9,941 bases of DNA, taken from Caldifarciminota bacterium UBA3079. GTDB lineage: Bacteria > Hydrothermota > Tepidihabitantia > Tepidihabitantales > Tepidihabitantaceae. The translations under genes were made by a program, and so were the position numbers. How positions within the stretch are numbered: position 1 is the first letter of the stretch; every line of letters begins with the position of its first letter. The notes beneath the pieces were generated by a model. It worked only from the letters and a program-made list of their open reading frames with translations, was not told where the DNA came from and searched no databases. Location of the stretch: positions 1 to 9,941 of the forward strand of contig DFBN01000031.1 in assembly GCA_002366635.1 (NCBI GenBank). The letters run 5' to 3'. This document shows positions 6,947-9,941 of the stretch, piece by piece.

Positions 6947-8020
6947 CTACTCTTGGTAATACCGCTCCAGCCTGCGCAATGCCCGAAGTTTTTCCTGCCT
7001 GCCGAGTTTCGCCTCTTTGATACCCCTTTCCAGAACGGAAATAGCCCGGTCATATTCGGTCCGGTTGACCGGATATGGATAACCGTCTTTGCCTCCGAGT
7101 GCAAATGAATAAGTCACCGGGTCACGGAAGCTCGGCTTTGCCCCGTGGGTCACATCGCCAATCAATGCCAGCGCCCGGATGGTCTTCGGTCCGACCCCAG
7201 GCGTCAAGAGAAGTTCTTTGAAATCATCGGGCGGATTCTCATAGGTTTTCACAAGCACTTTGTCTAAATACCTGAGTGAAATATCTGCGGGAAATATCGG
7301 GTGATGCCCAGGCAGTTTCAGGCTCCGAATAAATTTCAGCTCTTTAGTAGTAGTTTCAGGCCTTTCCCGTGCAAGCTCCACAACAGCATTCCGTGAATCA
7401 TTCGCCTCTATCGCCACCATGTTCAAAGGTTTTGTCTTGTGGTCACATGCAATCCCGCTATGCGGCTCCACTACGAAATCCCGAAGCCCCATGGAAAGCC
7501 AGTGGTAGCGCCTTGCCCAACCGGTTTTAGTATTCATTCCCTGCTGCACTACCGCCCATTTGCCTTTGGCGGTTCCGAAGAACACATGGTGATAAATCTG
7601 GAAACCGTCCTGCAAACCGGCCGAATCAACTTTGGCGCTCATCCTGCTGGCTTTAACCAGTTGCTCACCATCCAGACCGAGCAGGTCAGAAAAACGGCGG
7701 ATTTCTTCGGGTGTTTTGTGGGAAGCCTTGCCTTTGCCTCCGCAGATATACAGACCCAGATTTCTTTCGTAACCTTTGATTCCCTCTTTCAAGGCCCCGC
7801 ATACCGTGGTAGTAATACCGGAAGAATGCCAGTCGAACCCAAGCACACAGCCCAGGCTCTGAAACCATACCGGGTCAGAAACCCGCCTGAGCAGTTCGTC
7901 AACACCATAATCCGTAACGATGATTTCTGTTATCGCCCGACCGAGTTTCACCATCCTATCAAAGAACCAGTGCGGAGCAGCGCCCCAATGCAAAGGTAAA
8001 TCGGCAAACCCACTTCTCAT
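6947..8020 (-). CDS. DUF763 family protein with C-terminal helix-hairpin-helix-like motif
   Basis: The 357-residue protein matches DUF763, recognisable from the N-terminal MRSGFADLPLHWGAAPHWFF (1-20) followed by RMVKLGRAI. Other conserved-looking blocks are GFDWHSSGITTTVCGALKEG (61-80), YICGGKGKASHKTPEEI (91-107), GFQIYHHVFFG (139-149), ARRYHWLS (169-176) and the His/Asp-rich HSGIACDH (187-194). LLLTPGVGPKTIRALALI (270-287) looks like a helix-hairpin-helix, a DNA- or RNA-backbone binding element. I know of no assigned biochemical function. It heads an operon with the rRNA methyltransferase (2-bp gap) and the PUA protein, so a nucleic-acid role is a reasonable inference. The ATG is predicted to be the transcription start itself. 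No signal peptide or membrane segment is seen. Confidence 0.88.
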   Translation of the reverse strand: MRSGFADLPLHWGAAPHWFFDRMVKLGRAITEIIVTDYGVDELLRRVSDPVWFQSLGCVLGFDWHSSGITTTVCGALKEGIKGYERNLGLYICGGKGKASHKTPEEIRRFSDLLGLDGEQLVKASRMSAKVDSAGLQDGFQIYHHVFFGTAKGKWAVVQQGMNTKTGWARRYHWLSMGLRDFVVEPHSGIACDHKTKPLNMVAIEANDSRNAVVELARERPETTTKELKFIRSLKLPGHHPIFPADISLRYLDKVLVKTYENPPDDFKELLLTPGVGPKTIRALALIGDVTHGAKPSFRDPVTYSFALGGKDGYPYPVNRTEYDRAISVLERGIKEAKLGRQEKLRALRRLERYYQE

Positions 8021-8026
8021 AAACCA

Positions 8027-8054
8027 ATTCTAGAATGGAAGGTGTATGCGTCAA
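8027..8054 (-). promoter_or_regulatory. Promoter of the DUF763-methyltransferase-PUA operon, predicted leaderless
   Basis: On the minus strand TTGACG (8054-8049), a 16-bp spacer and TAGAAT (8032-8027) each match the consensus at 5 of 6 bases. Six bases follow before the ATG at 8020, so +1 falls on the A of the start codon. No ribosome site is present. The -10 lies within the palindrome ATTCTAGAAT (8027-8036). Confidence 0.6.
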
Positions 8055-8061
8055 GTAACGA

Positions 8062-8089
8062 TTGACCGACTGAAGGCGCAGGATATACT
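8062..8089 (+). promoter_or_regulatory. Promoter of the ABC permease operon, predicted leaderless
   Basis: TTGACC (8062-8067), a 16-bp spacer and TATACT (8084-8089) each match the consensus at 5 of 6 bases. Transcription should begin near 8096, 3 nt before the ATG at 8099. Its -35 box is 7 bp from the -35 of the divergent DUF763 promoter, so two polymerases could hardly bind at once. Confidence 0.6.
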
Positions 8090-8098
8090 CGACCCGAA

Positions 8099-9064
8099 AT
8101 GGTATCTGCCCGGATGAAACGCCGGCTCAAAGAAACCCTTTCAGGTTACCTTTACCTGCTCCCTGCCCTTTTGGTGCTCGCCGCTTTCCGTCTCCTTCCT
8201 ATTATTCTATCGGTGCGGGTAAGCCTTTATGACTGGGGTATGGCCGGTGCCCGCGAGTTCGTGGGTCTGGGTAATTACATAGCAGTGCTTCACGACCCTA
8301 TGTTCTGGCATTCATTACTCAACACCGGCTGGTATACGGTTTTCTCGGTTCCGCTACAACTTTTCCTTTCGCTCTTTATAGCGGTCCTCCTGAACCAGAA
8401 AATCAGGGCACTGGGTTTTTACAGGACGATATATTACCTGCCGGTAGTGACATCAATCGTTGCGGTATCCATTGTCTGGAAATGGATACTTCACCCAGAC
8501 CGTGGTCTTCTGAATTATATCCTATCATGGTTCGGTGCCGGAGGGCTGCGGTGGCTTCAGGACCCGCGCGGCCTGTTCCAGCTCATTCTTGGCTCGGCAG
8601 GTAATAAACTACCGCTTGTCTTACGCGGCCCTTCAATCGCATTGGTTTCCCTGATTATTATGGGCGTGTGGAAAGGGCTGGGATATAACATCATCATATT
8701 CCTGGCCGGGCTTCAGAACATCCCGAAAACCTATTATGAAGCCGCCAGAATTGACGGGGCCGGCCGGTTCCGCATCTTCCGCAATATCACCTGGCCTCTG
8801 ATTTCTCCGACAACTTATTATGTCCTGATAATGAGCTTGATTATTGCATTCGAGGCATTTGCACAAGTATGGATAATGACCGGACCTCCGGCCGGGGGGC
8901 CGCTTTCGACTACCAAAGTAGTAATGTACTATTTCTATGAGAATTCCTTCGAACTCTGGCGCCTTGGTTATGGTGCATCAATCGCATTCTTTGCATTCCT
9001 GATAATCCTCGGTCTGACTATCATCCAGCGCTTTGTCCTCGAAAAGAAAGTTTACTATGGTTAA
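8099..9064 (+). CDS. ABC sugar-type transporter permease, UgpA/MalF-like subunit
   Basis: This 321-residue inner-membrane protein is one half of the channel of a carbohydrate importer of the CUT1/UgpA type. About six hydrophobic segments are visible. The first spans residues 17-40 (YLYLLPALLVLAAF onward) and the last 292-312. The cytoplasmic EAA loop that docks the ATPase is EAARIDGAGRFRIFRNITWP (214-233). A loop with WLQDPRGLFQLILGSAGNK (152-170) is longer than in E. coli UgpA as I recall it. The ATG at 8099 is chosen because the promoter's predicted start is 3 nt upstream; ATG at 8114 is the alternative and would remove five residues. The gene overlaps the second permease by 8 bp. No substrate-binding protein or ATPase gene is in view, so the sugar is unknown. 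Confidence 0.9.
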   Translation: MVSARMKRRLKETLSGYLYLLPALLVLAAFRLLPIILSVRVSLYDWGMAGAREFVGLGNYIAVLHDPMFWHSLLNTGWYTVFSVPLQLFLSLFIAVLLNQKIRALGFYRTIYYLPVVTSIVAVSIVWKWILHPDRGLLNYILSWFGAGGLRWLQDPRGLFQLILGSAGNKLPLVLRGPSIALVSLIIMGVWKGLGYNIIIFLAGLQNIPKTYYEAARIDGAGRFRIFRNITWPLISPTTYYVLIMSLIIAFEAFAQVWIMTGPPAGGPLSTTKVVMYYFYENSFELWRLGYGASIAFFAFLIILGLTIIQRFVLEKKVYYG

Positions 9065-9869
9065 GAAATTCCCCATTCATCTATTGCTCATCATCGGCGG
9101 CATAATGATGATTCTGCCGTTCTTCTGGATGGTATCAACATCGCTCAAGGCACCGCTCGAAGCATTGCGGTTCCCGCCTACCTGGATACCATCGGTGTTC
9201 CGGTTCGGCAACTATCCCGAAGTATTCAAAGAAATCCCGCTCTTGCGCTATATGGCCAATACCGTGCTCATTACATTCGCCAGTCTGATGGGCGTGCTCT
9301 TTACCGGTGTGCTTGCGGCTTATGCATTTGCCCGGTTCCGATTTCCCGGCCGGGAAATCACCTTCATGCTCTTCCTTGCCTTGATGATGATTCCATTGCC
9401 GGTCTATCTGGTTCCTTCATATATGATTCTTTTCAAGCTCGGCTGGATTGATACCTATCTGGCGATGATTGTGCCCTGGACTGTCAACATCTTCGGCATA
9501 TTCCTCTTAAGGCAGCATTTCCGCCAGTTGCCCGAAGACCTGTTTGATGCCGCCCGGATCGACGGCTGCTCAAGATTCGCAGCACTGTTCAAAATCGCCT
9601 TACCTTTGTCCAAACCGCCGCTCGTCACTATCACGGTGTTCAATATCATCGGCTCCTGGAACTCATTCTTCTGGCCGCTGATAGTTACCCATTCAGACAG
9701 CATCAGACCGCTCCAGGTCGGGCTGGCGTATTTCTCGCGTGAACAGAGCACCAATTACACCCTTTTGATGGCAGCAACAACAATGGCAATCATTCCACTC
9801 ATCGCCCTGTTCTTCATCGCCCAGAAACACATCATCCAGTCTCAGGCCCGCACCGGACTCAAAGAATAG
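9057..9869 (+). CDS. ABC sugar-type transporter permease, UgpE/MalG-like subunit
   Basis: This 270-residue protein is the partner permease of the same importer. The N-terminal membrane segment is at about 8-26 (HLLLIIGGIMMILPFFW), followed by the periplasmic segment FRFGNYPEVF (48-57) and five more hydrophobic segments. The EAA loop is DAARIDGCSRFAALFKIALP (164-183), with Asp replacing the usual first Glu. WNSFFWPLIV (201-210) is characteristic of MalG-like permeases. ATG at 9057 is preferred because it gives the normal short N-terminus. It lies 8 bp inside the first permease's coding end, so translation is likely coupled. A TTG at 9033 is in frame but adds only polar residues. No terminator follows the stop, so the operon may continue beyond the window. 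Confidence 0.9.
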   Translation: MVKKFPIHLLLIIGGIMMILPFFWMVSTSLKAPLEALRFPPTWIPSVFRFGNYPEVFKEIPLLRYMANTVLITFASLMGVLFTGVLAAYAFARFRFPGREITFMLFLALMMIPLPVYLVPSYMILFKLGWIDTYLAMIVPWTVNIFGIFLLRQHFRQLPEDLFDAARIDGCSRFAALFKIALPLSKPPLVTITVFNIIGSWNSFFWPLIVTHSDSIRPLQVGLAYFSREQSTNYTLLMAATTMAIIPLIALFFIAQKHIIQSQARTGLKE

Positions 9870-9941
9870 TGTCTGCTTGACTTCCAAACCATCTTTTCCG
9901 CTCTGGCCGTTGCCACAGACGAGTGGCGCAAGGTTTTTCAA
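9870..9941 (+). other. Possible beginning of a further operon gene (unresolved)
   Basis: The 72 bases after the second permease have at least two open plus-strand frames and no visible terminator. One runs from CTG at 9873 and reads LLDFQTIFSALAVATDEWRK; its codons look like those of neighbouring genes, but it has no standard start. The other could start at TTG 9877. Too little is visible to assign a product. Confidence 0.2.

Noticed and set aside
8046..8117. A 23-codon plus-strand reading frame starting at ATG 8046 behind GGAAGG and ending ATGA-coupled to the ATG at 8114.
   Set aside because: It runs straight through the near-consensus promoter boxes at 8062-8089, so a transcript from that promoter would not contain its start. 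It could exist only if a promoter lies further upstream inside the DUF763 gene.
9033..9056. TTG at 9033 as start of the second permease.
   Set aside because: It adds eight mostly polar residues to a family that normally starts just before the first membrane segment; ATG at 9057 fits better.

Overview
The window reads as a piece of a bacterial chromosome of moderate GC content from a poorly cultured lineage. A C-terminal tail resembling type IX secretion (T9SS) sorting domains, a PKD-type lipoprotein and a DUF763 protein (a family I associate mainly with archaea and thermophilic bacteria) together suggest an FCB-like or WOR-3/Stahlbacteria-like organism. That placement is inference. I see no rRNA, tRNA, CRISPR array, transposase or phage gene.

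Layout: positions 1-8020 are coded almost entirely on the minus strand, and 8099-9869 on the plus strand. In minus-strand transcription order the genes are: DUF763 protein (8020-6947); NOL1/NOP2/Sun rRNA m5C methyltransferase (6944-6000); a separate PUA-like RNA-binding protein (6016-5603); lysine-ketoglutarate reductase (5545-4217); saccharopine dehydrogenase (4220-2898); an exported seven-bladed beta-propeller protein (about 2867-1602); a two-repeat PKD-like lipoprotein (1409-750); and the N-terminal half of an exported M14 zinc carboxypeptidase (681 to the window edge). The plus strand carries two overlapping sugar-type ABC transporter permeases. Intergenic gaps are short. The only one above 100 bp (1410-1601) holds a promoter, a palindrome inside it and a GC-rich hairpin.

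How the genes work together: DUF763, the methyltransferase and the PUA protein are separated by 2 bp and then overlap by 17 bp, so they look like one nucleic-acid-related operon. The reductase and saccharopine dehydrogenase genes overlap by 4 bp. They correspond to the N- and C-terminal halves of the animal and plant bifunctional enzyme AASS (LKR/SDH), so together they should interconvert lysine plus 2-oxoglutarate with aminoadipate semialdehyde plus glutamate. The propeller, lipoprotein and carboxypeptidase are exported or surface proteins. The permeases would form the membrane channel of a carbohydrate importer whose binding protein and ATPase are not in the window.

The most unusual signal is regulatory. 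Four genes (1409, 5545 and 8020 on minus, 8099 on plus) have sigma70-like promoters whose spacing puts transcription start 0-3 nt from the start codon, predicting leaderless mRNAs. Internal operon genes and the carboxypeptidase instead have Shine-Dalgarno sites. Two of the leaderless promoters lie back to back between DUF763 and the permeases, with their -35 boxes only 7 bp apart.
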